NCBI GenBank assembly: GCA_936440205.1
Contig: OW387138.1
Span: forward strand, 30,585,541 to 30,649,540
Source: Lepidonotus clava
Taxonomy: Eukaryota; Annelida; Polychaeta; Phyllodocida; Polynoidae
DNA length: 64,000 nt
Reading direction: 5' to 3'
The notes below the pieces were generated by a model. The model worked only from the letters and a program-made list of their open reading frames with translations, did no database searches and was not told the origin of the DNA. Below, in pieces: positions 10,770-22,636 of the stretch. Numbering within the stretch: position 1 is the first letter of the stretch; each line of letters begins with the position of its first letter. The translations under genes were made by a program, and so were the position numbers.

Positions 10770-12040
10770 GGAGGGAGACTGTGAATGGAGCTAGCTATTA
10801 TCTATACAACTAAATACCACTTACACGCACTAACTTTAAATGGATAATTAACATCGCGATAGTTCACTATGGTATAACACAATACCCAGACCCAAGACAG
10901 CAATTACCGTCCAATTTAGCGTCTAGTTAAATGTTATTCTTCGAACACTATATCTGCTCAAATTCACTGAATGCTCACTGACTATTGCAGTACGTATATC
11001 AAAGTTTGGTAGTTTGGTGGGGTGGGGGTGTATAACGGGGAACTCGGGAACCAAAAAATTACACTATAATTTTTTTTTATGAAATTAAAAGAAAAACAAA
11101 CTAACAGAAAACAAAAACTGAAGAACCAAAAATATAAGTAACTCAATTAGAAAAGATACATACACAATAATGTAACTTGATTTAGACCAGTATCTTAGTA
11201 TGCATGATTCTCTAATACATTGCCTCATCTACAATCAGTACCTGTTGGGGAAACCCCCAACCCCCAAACCCTTCGACCTATGCCAGCTATGCTATCATCA
11301 GAGCAGTTGACTGCTTTGTTATATCTGAGCTAATACACAACTCCACTATAGAAGTTTATAGTCTGAAAGTGACTCTGTCGGGACTCCACCCAAACTAGGA
11401 GCATCCCACTTCTACCCCAGTGAAAAGCCCAACGGGCTAAACACGGAGGTGTACATCAAACACACCCACTGACAGCTCAGCTGTTTTTTTGAGGGGGCTG
11501 CAAATTGAATTGTGGTTGTCCTGCGAGAACATATATATCCCCTTGTTCTCCGTGGGGTTAGCATTCCTGGTGAATGGCCTGGGGGAGTGTTCTAGTTATA
11601 TAACTTAACATAGAGCAGCCTGCTCTTGTCATTGGATACTAGTTGGCAATCTTACTGTAATAAATAACTATTGCATATGGTTATAATGGCACTTGGCAAC
11701 ACCTTGATAATACAGAAAATCAATTTGTAGAGAAAATGCTTATGAATGGTTTTAACCAAGAAAAAAGTGTTTAAATCTCCAGATACAGTCTTAAAAAAAA
11801 TTCAATATGACTACCTGTTTGTTTGCATTCATACAAGAAAATGATTGCTATAATATCATTTCCGTGGCTACCGCAAACTGTTTCAACATCAACCTTAAAA
11901 GAGTCATTAATTTTTATCATTTGTTTTTTTAGAATGGAGAAAAGTGTTAATTGCACCCCATATAGTACCATTGTCAAACACAAGCCAACCTATCAACCTA
12001 TAGATTAGCTCCAAGGTATAATAGTATAAAGTAAGTATCT
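10770..12040. other. non-coding stretch, nothing recognised
   Basis: AT-rich, including an A-rich patch at about 11080-11160. There is a GC-richer segment at 11380-11600 with no recognisable gene. Confidence 0.4.
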
Positions 12041-12107
12041 CCTACACATGAACTTTTTCATGTGTCCTGGTGTATCTGGTGGATAAACGGAGAACAAATA
12101 CAGGTCC

Positions 12108-12290
12108 CGTTCTCCGTCCACACTCATTGATCATGGTAGGGTCAGAATAACCCACGCTCCCTTGGGCCTGGGTCTGGCTGAGTGGGAATACTCCCTTATC
12201 TGTTGGGGTGTAAATACACCCTTATCTGTGGTGCATCTCTCAGCTTATGTGCGCGGCTGACGACAGTTCTGGGAGAGAGCCATGGGGAAA
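12108..12290 (+). repeat. left arm of a diverged inverted duplication
   Basis: Matches the reverse complement of 12908-13112 in ordered blocks: TTCTCCGTCC, CACTCATTGATCAT, GCTCCCTTGGG, GGGTCTGG, GTAAATA, CCTTATCTGTGG and a GAGAG.GCC block. Two CTTATCTG (GATA-factor type CAGATAAG) sites lie near 12194 and 12221. The spacer between the arms is about 620 bp. It could be an old transposon with long terminal inverted repeats or an inverted duplication of a regulatory element. Confidence 0.55.
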
Positions 12291-12907
12291 GGGAAGAGGC
12301 TTCTTTGGTCCAGGGCCCTTTATCTGTATAATGTGCCATTTCATAAGGCTAACCTCCCTGTTTGATAAGTGATTAGTTGGTAGTTGTTTATGTTGATTAA
12401 TGAAGCAACAAATTGATTCTAGAAGAGAATATGTGTGAATTTTCTGGGTCACACTAGATGAATGGTCACCATTTGAAATAAAGGACATTTGATCTGCACT
12501 TGATAGGCGCAAAGGTCGTCATAATGGCACAATATCTATATCACTTCATACAAATGTGTGTTTTTTTCGTGAAAAAAGTACTGGCTCGAAATGTACACTG
12601 ATGGAAATATAATATTATCTAGAGCTGGTGCAGAACATATCCTCAATTTCTGACACTGACACAATTTGATCGAGACTGAGAGCAAGTCCTGCATCTAGCA
12701 GAAACAATTCATCAGACAGAAAATTTTCTGAAATCTGCATTTACTTTCTCAGCTATATAAGTTATGATTTTAACAAAATTTTAATGAGTTATAGACAGAT
12801 TCTGAATGTACAGTTTACAGAATGTAAATTCTGCACACCCATGAACATGAAGTAAAATAGAGTGTGTTGTTCGCATTAGTTCCAATCCTCTGTATGTCCT
12901 ACATGCC

Positions 12908-13112
12908 ACTTTCTCCCAGGGCTCCCTCTCAGAGCTGCAGTCAGCAGAGCGAATAAGCAGATAGATGTCCGTACTGATAATAAACTATTTACTCCAAGCA
13001 GAAAGATCTCCTCCACAGATAAGGCTTATTTACACCTGACCAGACCCCGACCCAAGGGAGCATGTACGTATTATCATAACCCACCAATGATCAATGAGTG
13101 CGGACGGAGAAG
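12908..13112 (-). repeat. right arm of the diverged inverted duplication
   Basis: Reverse-complement counterpart of 12108-12290. It retains CAGATAAG (GATA type) at about 13016-13023 and the ATGATCAATGAGTG block near 13087. Conservation is blocky, and the preserved blocks include transcription-factor-like motifs, whereas even decay would be expected of a neutral repeat. Confidence 0.55.
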
Positions 13113-13639
13113 GTACTCATACTACGCTCATCCAAGAAAATTGTTTCTAGGTGAAAAATCAGCGAGATCATGGACAACTATTTTCTATAATCTAACTAAA
13201 ACATCTTTTGTTATTTCTAGAATATGCCTTATTAGCAGAAAGAGAACCTAACTCGTCTAGTTATTTCTGATATTCACAAGTAACATCACAGATAAAATCT
13301 GAAAAAAGCGAATCATATTATAGTGAATTCAGCCCATAACAGTTAGTGTTTCGATATCATAAACAGTTTACATTATCTTTCTGACTAAGGGAGTAATATA
13401 TAGAAATAATTGCGCAATACCTGACACTGCATAATTATCACCACGTTCATGAGGAATTCTCTTTTTTTTAAATGTTATTTTCAATTTTCGATGAACATCT
13501 AAGAGAGAAAGCCTCAGATAAAAGCAAGAACGTCTGTAGATGCACCAAACCCAAAATAAAACATAACATATTCTTTCCACTCTCCTAGCCGACTTCCACA
13601 CGTCAGCTGTTTGGATTACTTCTGGCAGTAGCAGCAACC

Positions 13640-13790
13640 TGTGCTTGGGGATTGACGGTGGTGTTAGGGCACGGCAGTGGCCGGCGATATGGGTAGCGGG
13701 GATTTATGGGGTGATAATCCCGTGATCAGGATTAGGGTAGATTATCCTAATCCCTGCCCTGCCCGTGCCAGACACGTTCTGCGTCTTAAG
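13640..13790. promoter_or_regulatory. TAATCC cluster, candidate Otx/Pitx/Gsc-type enhancer
   Basis: TAATCC occurs at 13715-13720 and 13748-13753, its complement GGATTA at 13729-13734, and GATTATCC overlaps at 13740-13747. These K50 homeodomain cores sit within about 40 bp in a GC-rich patch. Homotypic clusters of this site mark Otx/Bicoid-class enhancers in other animals; use here is inferred. Confidence 0.4.
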
Positions 13791-13799
13791 ACACCCAAC

Positions 13800-15770
13800 C
13801 CAAATACCTCCGGAATGGGCTCTCTACCCTGAATATGGCTAGCCATTTTTCCTTTTTTTTCCCTCCAAATCAACAGGTTGAGAAACATTTCAATGTATAA
13901 AATTGAAAAGAGACTCCATATGCTTTTTTAATATATAGATCCATCCTTAATACACCAAAATTGGTAAAGTTGTTGTGTTAGATAAGCTATTTTTGCACTT
14001 AAAATACTTAGGAATATGAAGTTTGCCATGCTGACTGGCAGTCGAGCTCTATGCAGATCCTCTTGATACCCCTCTTTTGGCCTATGTGAATGTGTCAATA
14101 GTATCAGTATGTTGTGCGGCCGAGTTGTACAAGTCTCTTTGCTAGGGATACCCATGGAATACGAAACCGTTACAAATCAAAACGCATTTAAAAGAAGGAA
14201 GCTTCATTCATTTGGGGAACGCCGGGAAGAAGCAATTCTTGTTCCCAGGGAGCTGTTTACTTCTTATAAACACTTTAGAACACGCATGGTCAGAAGATTG
14301 TTTACTAATAGTTACTGATTCATAGTCCGTAAGTTGAAAGTACTCTCATCTCTAACATTAATGTTACAACTAATTTAGTCTTAGATCCTCAAACTAAATT
14401 ATGACCATTTGATCAATGAATCCGAAATATTTGAACTTTGAAATTATAAGTCCCAAAACCTTATAGAACAAATTCTCAGACTTTGGGGCTAGCGCGGACT
14501 GCTTGTAAATCATGCCTTCTCTTGCATTCCTTAAACCCTCCTCATACCCCTGTAATCCCTCCCTCCGTCCCTGTCCCACCCTGCCCCATCCTATTTATCA
14601 CCCATACCCGATTCCTCCAATCTCCAGCTACACCCAACCCAAACCCCAAACCTGTGTACTGCTCCTAACGCACAGTTCTTCAGTTTGGGATTCAAAGGCA
14701 TGTGAATAGTTTTATGGTCTAACTAGAAAACTGTTCTTTCTTCAATGGGGATATAATTATACTTTTGGCATGCAGCACAGTATGGAGTGGCAAAATAACA
14801 ACTGATGGAGCGTGACGTCCCCCAGTACACTCCTCGACCCACAAGAACATGGGGATTGCGGTAGCTCTCTCATAAACTTATAAATTGCTAAACTCTCCTA
14901 AAATGATTTTGAAAAAACGATGGATTAACCACGAGACGTGGCATGCGGTATGTATAGGTGCAGATTCAATTAATAGTCTCAGCTATAATGCATTCACGTA
15001 TGTCAATACGGCCCTGTCCCTTTATTTCATTCTAACATAATGGTTGCCAATAGTGCAAAATTACCAAAAGAAACATATTCCTCATTGATAACCTGTGATT
15101 GGACGTGATTCTGCGGTAGATCTCGTCATTCAGATTCCCGCCAAATGTCAACCCTCGGTACGCTATACAAACCCCAGTCCCCCTCGATCCCCCTCCCTGC
15201 ATACACAGATAACCCCCATGCACCAAGGTACTTTGGACAGACTTGAGTGTGATCTGGCCTAAGTCGGGCTCTCACCCCAACCACGGCCCCCTAACAAACT
15301 GACGGACAACATGAAAGCCCCCGTTATACATGGGGGGGGGGGCAGCAGTTTAAATGCAACTTAAGCTTCACAAAATTATTGCTTGAAGAAAAATTTAATA
15401 TTTTATCACGTTAGTAGTATACTAGTTTTCTATATTTATATCATTACTACATAATAAATTACGAGTACTTAAGTCCGTAAAAAGGATGCTAGGTTTTTAG
15501 TTTTTAAAATATAAACATGATCACATAAGTGCTCAAAAAGATGCATCTAAAATTTACAGGCTTTAACTTAAATCAGACTGAAGGCTCGTATATACAAGAT
15601 ACATCTGTGTGCATTATCCATACCTCTTTTCGTCGTTTCAAAGAACCAGAACCAAAACAGTGTACTCAGGCCTACAACATAAACTCAAAATCTGGCTAGT
15701 TTTCTTATCGTTAAATCAGCTACCTAGATGTACTTACTAGAGCATATTTCTGGGAAATACAATAAAAAAA
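13800..15770. other. non-coding stretch, nothing recognised
   Basis: No supported feature. A C-rich pyrimidine stretch at 14530-14650 produces open frames that are low complexity (Pro/Ser-rich) and not gene-like. Confidence 0.4.
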
Positions 15771-15815
15771 AAACCGCTTATACCAACGCTACACAAACTG
15801 CGGCCCGGCCCAGTG

Positions 15816-15896
15816 GGCAGGTGTAATGAGGTACACTGCGTACACCACACCTGATGTGGGGTGCGGCCAGGTGAACTGAGAGGTGAAACACCTCCA
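15816..15896. promoter_or_regulatory. CAGGTG/CACCTG cluster with T-box-like half-sites
   Basis: CAGGTGTAA at 15818, CACACCTG ending at 15853, CAGGTGAA at 15868 and an inverted pair GAGGTG-aaa-CACCTC at 15880-15894. These fit Snail/ZEB-type E2-boxes or T-box half-sites (AGGTGTNA). Motif evidence only. Confidence 0.3.
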
Positions 15897-16280
15897 CGGT
15901 CGCCGTGTTACAGGGTGGCAGCATGCCATACATCATACTGTACTTCACACTGTTAAATGTTCCTGGTCTTGCAGACACTGCAAATTTTGTCACTTAAATT
16001 AAGGTAGTTAAGAGCTTTCGGTAGCTTTTTACTGGTGAATTAGTGAAAATGAGTGGGAATCCAGCTGTTGAGCAGTGGTCAATCAGTATGCCCAAAATAT
16101 GAGGTAGGGAGTACAATCAGTAGCATTTCAGTAGCTCCTTTAAATATTTCAGATATTCTGATTGAGTAGCCAATATATTGTACGAAACTCATCATATCTT
16201 GATTCGATTTTACAGGACAACCTCTCTGCGAATTAGGTTTATTTTGACTAATATGCTACTTGGTGAATGGCAACTGGCAT

Positions 16281-16282
<2 letters not shown>

Positions 16283-16344
<62 letters not shown>
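16283..16344. repeat. (AT)31 microsatellite
   Basis: 62 bp of uninterrupted AT dinucleotides. Its Ile-Tyr open frames on both strands are artefacts. Confidence 0.95.
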
Positions 16345-16347
<3 letters not shown>

Positions 16348-16409
16348 GATTTTGGGGATAACATTGTGTATGGTGTTGCATTACATGGAGGATCAGTATA
16401 CTGAATACA

Positions 16410-16550
16410 TGCCTTTCCATACATGCGTTTTTCCCATATAAGGTATGCAGAGGCTATGCATTTTTCCATAATAATTATATGGAATTCCAGATAGCCTCTG
16501 CATACCCTACATGGAAAAAAACCTATACACAACGCCTGTATGGAAAGGCA
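16410..16550. repeat. fold-back hairpin element
   Basis: 141 bp able to fold almost end to end. The outer arms TGCCTTTCCATACA and TGTATGGAAAGGCA are perfect complements, and the inner arms GGTATGCAGAGGCTAT and ATAGCCTCTGCATACC are also perfect. A partly paired middle and a roughly 33-nt loop complete it. It lies 65 bp from the AT microsatellite. It is a MITE-like fold-back or a very long hairpin transcript candidate. No target duplication was seen. Confidence 0.6.
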
Positions 16551-16881
16551 CTTTAAACCGTCTTTTGATTCCAAACCGCCTACTCAAGTCATATAGGTTA
16601 AGATAATCCCCATGCCCCTTGAGACGCTTCCATCTCTTTACCATTGGTGACCTCTTAATCCGGTTAGCTATGACATTTCATCCGATACCCTCGTCCCCAA
16701 CAGGCCAGCGCATTCTCATTCTCCGACGAGTTGATTTACTTCCTCCCCTTGAAACACGGTATTCTCGGACCGAGAGAATGGACCCTGCAGAGTGGCCCCT
16801 TCTGTGAGGGTGGACAGTGGTCAGTGTCCCCTCTGACTCCAATGACTCATGACATGACCAGAGGACTCCCAGAATGGTTTC

Positions 16882-16900
16882 GGGGGGGGGGGGGGGGGGG
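16882..16900. repeat. poly-G tract
   Basis: A run of about 19 G, among the longest single homopolymers in the window. Confidence 0.9.
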
Positions 16901-17024
16901 ACGAGGGTATACTCGCTTGAAGAATAACCATTTATATCATACGCAGGGACAGGATTTTCTAAAGGGGGAGGGGAGCAAGCATAGGTACTAAAACTGCGTA
17001 CTCAACGGCTTCCCCCTTTTTGTA

Positions 17025-17094
17025 GTGTAGGGGTCCACTAAGAGAGGGTGGGGTTGGGGTCAGGACCTGCTGGACCCCCCTGGATCTGCCCCTG
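17025..17094. mobile_element. partial CAGGGGCRGATCC-type MITE end
   Basis: Ends with GACCCCCCTGGATCTGCCCCTG, matching the right terminus of the complete element at 53443-53629. The left end is not recognisable. Confidence 0.4.
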
Positions 17095-17469
17095 ATACGG
17101 GCCCTGGTACATTATACAAATACGTATATATGCACCGCTGAGAGTATCTCTAGGCGACTGCACCACGGGCAAGGTGGTTACAACGTTATCATACATTTAC
17201 CAATTCAGGATCTGTGCGTGGCAGTTACAAAGTAGTATAAAAAATGATGAATTTTCTATGGCATATAGGTAGCGTATTGCTTGTACTCTTCAGTAGAAGC
17301 GTAATAAAACTGCCTGGGATCTGGGACTGAATACTGTTTGTTTACCGATCGTCGTCACATATAAGTCTTTAATCTCGAATCTTTTCTTGACCTGATAGAT
17401 TTCATAGACAAGATCAAGTATGTTAGGTTCTATAGAACCCAAAAGCTCCGTCTTATCCACTTTGTTAAA

Positions 17470-17590
17470 TAGCTGAAAGGGAGAGAGGGGGGAGGGAGGG
17501 GAGGGAGGGAGGGAGACAGAGAGAGACAGAGAAAGACAGAGAGACAGGTACAGAGAGACAGAGACAGAGACAGAGAGAGAGAGAGAGATT
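17470..17590. repeat. GA/GACA-rich microsatellite with G-quadruplex core
   Basis: A purine tract made of GGGA, GAGA and GACAGA units. Between 17487 and 17513 it has at least six runs of three or more G separated by single A, a strong G-quadruplex pattern on the + strand. Confidence 0.85.
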
Positions 17591-17739
17591 TATCGGAGTA
17601 TCAAGGTTATTGACTGGACAGTTACAGAGAACTGGATCGAGGTGATTGATGAATAGCATTGACGATCGGTTTGAGAAACCAAAGAGCTTCGGTTATTCGA
17701 TTTTGTTGAAAGAACTATATTTTGGATATAGAAAAGCAT

Positions 17740-17795
17740 CGGCATGACGTCGGCATGACGTCGGCATGACATCCCCATGACATCCCCATGACCCC
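17740..17795. repeat. 11-bp tandem repeat carrying TGACGTC/TGACATC
   Basis: TGACGTC at 17745 and 17756, TGACATC at 17767 and 17778, then TGACCCC at 17789. The spacing is exactly 11 bp, close to one helical turn. TGACGTC is the CREB/ATF core. Confidence 0.7.
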
Positions 17796-17890
17796 TTCAC
17801 CCTCTTCACCCCCTTACCCACATACACCGTGGATGAAGAGTCTGAGCTCATTTGTGTGAGGAGATTGTATTGGTCATATGCAAATTTATT

Positions 17891-18287
17891 CAATATGGCC
17901 GCCCCAGTAGGGAAAAGGGATATCCCAAATCTATTTATAGAATTTTCACAATGGCATTATCTCGTCAATCTCCAGGTAACGCCTTTTTTATGTTAATTTT
18001 TACACTCTCAAGGCATTTCCTATGAGGAAACCATCACTCTCTGACCAGGTTCACAATATCACAAAATAGCACAGTGTCAGCATAGATTCCAATATGGCCG
18101 CGCCCAGTGGGGGAAAGGGGTATTCCCGACCTAGTTTCAGTCTATTTTTAGAATATTATTATGACATCATCTCGTCACTCTCCAGGTACAGTCTTTTTTA
18201 TGTTAATTTCTACACTCTCAAGGCATTTCCTATGAGAAAACCATCACTCTCCGACCAGGTTCACAATATCACAAAATAGCACAGTGT
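17891..18287 (+). repeat. tandem duplication, two units of about 199 bp
   Basis: Unit 1 begins CAATATGGCC at 17891 and unit 2 at 18090. Long blocks are shared, including CACTCTCAAGGCATTTCC and GACCAGGTTCACAATATC. Both units open with a YY1-like CAATATGGCC and a CAGTRGGG block related to the motif near 4051 and 5310. Confidence 0.8.
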
Positions 18288-18599
18288 CCCCCCCCCCGCT
18301 TTTTAACACTAACATCTATGGGATTTGGGACAACTTATAACTCCGATATATCGGACTATCGACGTGATCCACAGATCGAAAACGGAGAATAAACGACGTT
18401 GATAATTAAATATGTTATGGCCTTTAAAATTGTAGTTGTACAGTTAACGAGCGCAAATCACGCAGAATGTGTGCATCTGGCAGCTTAATTGTTTCGGCTG
18501 GAGGCAAGATGGACCATTACTTTTCAAGCACTGCTTTCACAAAGAGCGAAGCCTGAAGATTGAGGATTTTGACAGCGCATCGGAAAGGGACGTCTTGAT

Positions 18600-18670
18600 T
18601 TCCCTGCCACCCCCACCAGCTACCCCTTCACCCCCCCCCCCCCCACCCACCCCCATCCTCACCCACCATC
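18600..18670. repeat. C-rich low-complexity tract
   Basis: CCACCCCCACC-type sequence with a poly-C core at about 18632-18645. It yields Pro- or Gly-rich spurious frames. Confidence 0.8.
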
Positions 18671-18679
18671 AGAGGGGTC

Positions 18680-19035
18680 TGCAGGGTGTTGTGGTGATTG
18701 GGGTGGGGCAGGTCAGGGACAGGCCATCTAAATATCAACCACTTTAAGATGTTCAAACCAGGACACCCCAGCCCATAACGCAGGCACAGCCCCACGAGGT
18801 TAAACGCTACATTAGAAGGGGGCGAAGGGAGTGTGCCGCCCATTGCCTAGTCATGTCCTTGTATTTCTAAAAGATTTTGAAATGATACATACTACCTTTT
18901 TTCGTCATATTTTCCTACCGGGTAATTTACATGTATAATTTGAATTCAATATTCAATATTCAAGTGGTGCCTTTTAATATTTCATTGAAATTACAACCCT
19001 GCGTTGACTATAAGCTTCTTTTCTTTTGTTGCATC
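18680..19035. other. non-coding stretch, nothing recognised
   Basis: Only AT-rich sequence with a small AATATTCAATATTCAA repeat near 18947. Confidence 0.4.
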
Positions 19036-19039
19036 TAAT

Positions 19040-19350
19040 TATTAACAGGTGATAGGTCCGGTGACTGGGAAAGTGGTATCGGAATCCACGTGGCCTATGT
19101 GAACAGACTGCCCATATAGGTTCGGTGACCGGACCAGCAGGTATCAGAATCCACTCGCCCGATGTGAACAAACTGCCTATATAGGCCAACTACTGGACCA
19201 GTGAGTATCAGAATCCACTCGCCTAATGTAAAAAGACCGCTCATAATTATAGGCCTGGTGACTGGACCAGTAGGTATCAGAATCCACTCGCCCGCTCATA
19301 TAGGCCCAGTGGATATCGGAAGGGATGAATCCAATCGCCCGATATGAAGA
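19040..19350. repeat. diverged minisatellite, unit about 65-75 bp
   Basis: Four to five units share GACTGGACCAG.AGGTATCAG, AATCCACTCGCC and a ATGTGAACA/CTATATAGG block. The units are unequal and diverged, so the array is old. Confidence 0.7.
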
Positions 19351-19369
19351 TAAATGTGACCTTCGGTGA

Positions 19370-22300
19370 CCCCTAAGGCTATACGTCACGTGACTCACTC
19401 TGCTTCCGGTTAGTCATCCCCCCCTAAACCCAGACCTCCCACCAGACACCCCTTAATTTCCTCCTCCTACTTCCAACATCCTTCCCCTCCCTGTTGAGCA
19501 TCTACTGCTCTATTGGTAAACAGTTCACTCCAAACCTATCATCGAAGAAACCCAGCCCTGTGAGTCATGTATTCGGAATTAATCTTGTAAATTTCTATTC
19601 AAGACAGCCACTGTCTCTATACCATATCGTATTAAGAAATATATGTCAAATTTTGACCCTAAACCTCCCTTTAGTCGCTTGAAATACAAGAACTATAGTG
19701 TTGGGGAAATGAACGTAGTTTGAGCCTCTTACATAAAGGCCCCCCCCCCCCCTCTCCCGCTCGACATGGCTACAATTCACTAAACTGCTAAACCCCTTCC
19801 CAACCTATCAACTTCTCCCAGCACTCTACACATTGTTTGACATCACTTACATAAAGGGTGTTAACAGGACGGGGAGTGCACTGTGGACACAATAATGTGG
19901 ACTTTTTGTCAATGATTCTTTCAGAAGGAAAAAAACATTCCTGGATATGGAATTGTTTGCATAGGAAAAATGGAATTGTTACAAAGATGAATGCTTGTAA
20001 AAACTCCATGTACACATGTCATTACTTTGGCCCCAGCGTGCACAATGAAGATAAACGTTTCTGAGGAAAATGGCGAAAAACTAGCACGGTCCGTTGTAAA
20101 ATACATCAGTGTGATTGCACTTTATGTGATTGCACTTAACGTTGACACCTTAGTGTTAGGTCAGTGTCAGTTCATAATCAGGGTTTTAGCGTCATGGTTA
20201 TGGCTTGGTAGTACAAGATGCCTTTCTTTCCTGTATTTCAGTAACTGTTTGGATGATTTATAGCTCACAGGCCTGTCAACGATGTTGGACCTTTGGGGGT
20301 CCTCAAGTTAGCAAATCAGAATTGCATCGTGGGTAACTAGTAGCTGGTCTGAAAGGCCCCCTAGCACATCGCACAGTGAGACATAGACTTAGGTCTTAAA
20401 TACTTAAGATTTCCCAGGATGTTCTCCTGGATTGGATGTCTTGTTTTTCCTCTAAGGGAGAATTACCTCTCAACATTACAGGTCGTAAGGAACAGGTACC
20501 CACTTAGGTGATGTGCTGTCCCAGTGTTGTTTAAGACATATGGCCATAATAAGTATGTTGTGTTAAAATTGTGCATGTTTCATCTAATAGACACCAGATT
20601 TTTAGATGAAATTCTACCTTTTTTTAAATTCATTTATTAATTCATTCAGACATAAGATTAAGTTGTTACAACTTGTTTTCATTTAACATCTGAGTTGCTT
20701 GAAACTAGTACGTTTCAAACCAATACGTGTTTACATAAAAAGCCTTATACAAATGAATTCAAATACATAATACAATTTCATATGCATCATCAAAATAAAC
20801 GTAGTTATAACATAGTGTCCAAATTTACAAAAATATACATATGATTTGTAAAATTATAAGTATACATAGTATAGTTATCGGGAAAGGGATATGCTCATTC
20901 AGCCAATTTGGTATGGGGCTTAACTGTCCATGCCCACTGCACTGTGTACGATGCGGAGGGGTGGGGCGGGGACGGGTCGAGGTGGAGGTTGATGAGTGGC
21001 TGGTCTAATAAGGACATGCGGGCTAAGCATTGGGCCTCGGTAACTAACATAGCCATCTCCGCCATACAGTGACACTGCTTAGTAAGTACATAGCAAACCA
21101 GGCCACACTGCTAAACTGAACTCTGTACCAAATCTCGATCTAGAAACGCTCATTTTGATATGAATCTGAAGTTTCTAACTACATATATACATGAGGGGTC
21201 AGTGACCTATTAGGTGTACCTGCAAACATGAGCAAAACAGAGTGTAAACGATAAAGATCTTTGTTCTGCTAAACTGGTGTATCCATCATATTGAAAAGAA
21301 GGGGGGGGGGCACTTTAGGAACTTTTGTTTTCTTAATGGTAAATACATAAGTTTACAATGCATGTATGATTTGAATTTTATATTGAAAAACGCAAATTTT
21401 CCGAGGAAAGTGGTTTAGGATGGCTCCCTATGTTGATTTGTCCATGACCTCTTTCCAAGAACACGACAGATATGACGCGACGACAAGCCCCCCAGGTTAT
21501 TTCCCAAACAGAGAGAAATTGTCCGGGGACATTCCCCCTCGCCCGACCAGTACCCTCCCTATGGGGTGACATGGTAACCGTGACTGGGGAAATTAAGGCA
21601 GTATTACACTACACGACTTGGGCTGTGATATCGGCGCAATATGATGATTTTACGGCCAAATTCGCATATAGGAATGATATAATTGTTAAACATCGGTAAT
21701 GTGGAGCATGTTACATATGTAAAACAAAGAGTGTTATCTTTAATATGTGCCATTTCTCGTCATGTCACAGCTCATGTTGTATAGTGTAATAGGGCCTTTA
21801 GGCTTAAGTCCTTACTCCACTCGATTGTCGCAGCTCCAAGAGGCACCAGAGCCTAAGACCGGCTCGTCTTAGAAAAGAAACCCAACCATGCCACAGGCTG
21901 CGACTCAACTGTCTTTCATATAGGATATAGTAACATATATGGGCCTATACAAAGCTACTGCAAACACCCCTAAGAACTGATGACGATAACCCTACATGCA
22001 CAACCAATCGGAAAAGTCAAGAAGCGACAACTCTGGTTGTAATCCTGGCTTCACTCTATAGGTACAATTACACTACACGACATGAGCTGCGAAACCACCT
22101 TGTCGCAAAGAAATGATACATGTTAGAGACTAAATTATGTTGTTACACATGTATAAAGTACACCAAATTGCCAATTCAAATGTTATTGCTCCTGCATGAA
22201 ATGTTTCTGCAATATCATCATCTGGCGCCCATATCGCAGTTCAAATGTAATAGGGCCAATCCAACTCTGTTCAACTCGACTGTCGGGCAGTGGGGCGGAG

Positions 22301-22600
22301 GCCTGACCCCTTCAGATGGTGAGACCAGGCTGTATTCTGGGGATGTATCCATCACGCCGGTCTAACAGTGCTCCGTGTCAGGGCCACATCCTCAGGAAAC
22401 TAACCAACGTCACAGCACTGAGGGGGTACAGGGGTCAAAGGTCAACATGGGACCGAGGTCAAAAACTGAAGTCATTATTTGGGTGGTCTGTGTTTTATGT
22501 TATACGTCTAGTAGGCCTAAGCAAGTAACGTGTTCAAAGATTAAAATGGGGCTCTAACCTAATGAGTTTACAAACAGATTAAGGAAAGTCTTACAGGTTG
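19370..22600. other. non-coding stretch with isolated homopolymers
   Basis: A poly-C run at 19740-19752 and a poly-G run at 21301-21310. Some GC-richer patches (about 20930-21060 and 22260-22450) could be regulatory, but no motif cluster stands out and no protein-like frame was found. Confidence 0.4.
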
Positions 22601-22636
22601 ACTTTTACAGTTCAGGAAAACACGTATTGCGCTTAA

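Noticed and set aside
16178-16574. Open frames with long Ile-Tyr repeats on both strands
   Set aside because: Translation of the AT microsatellite.
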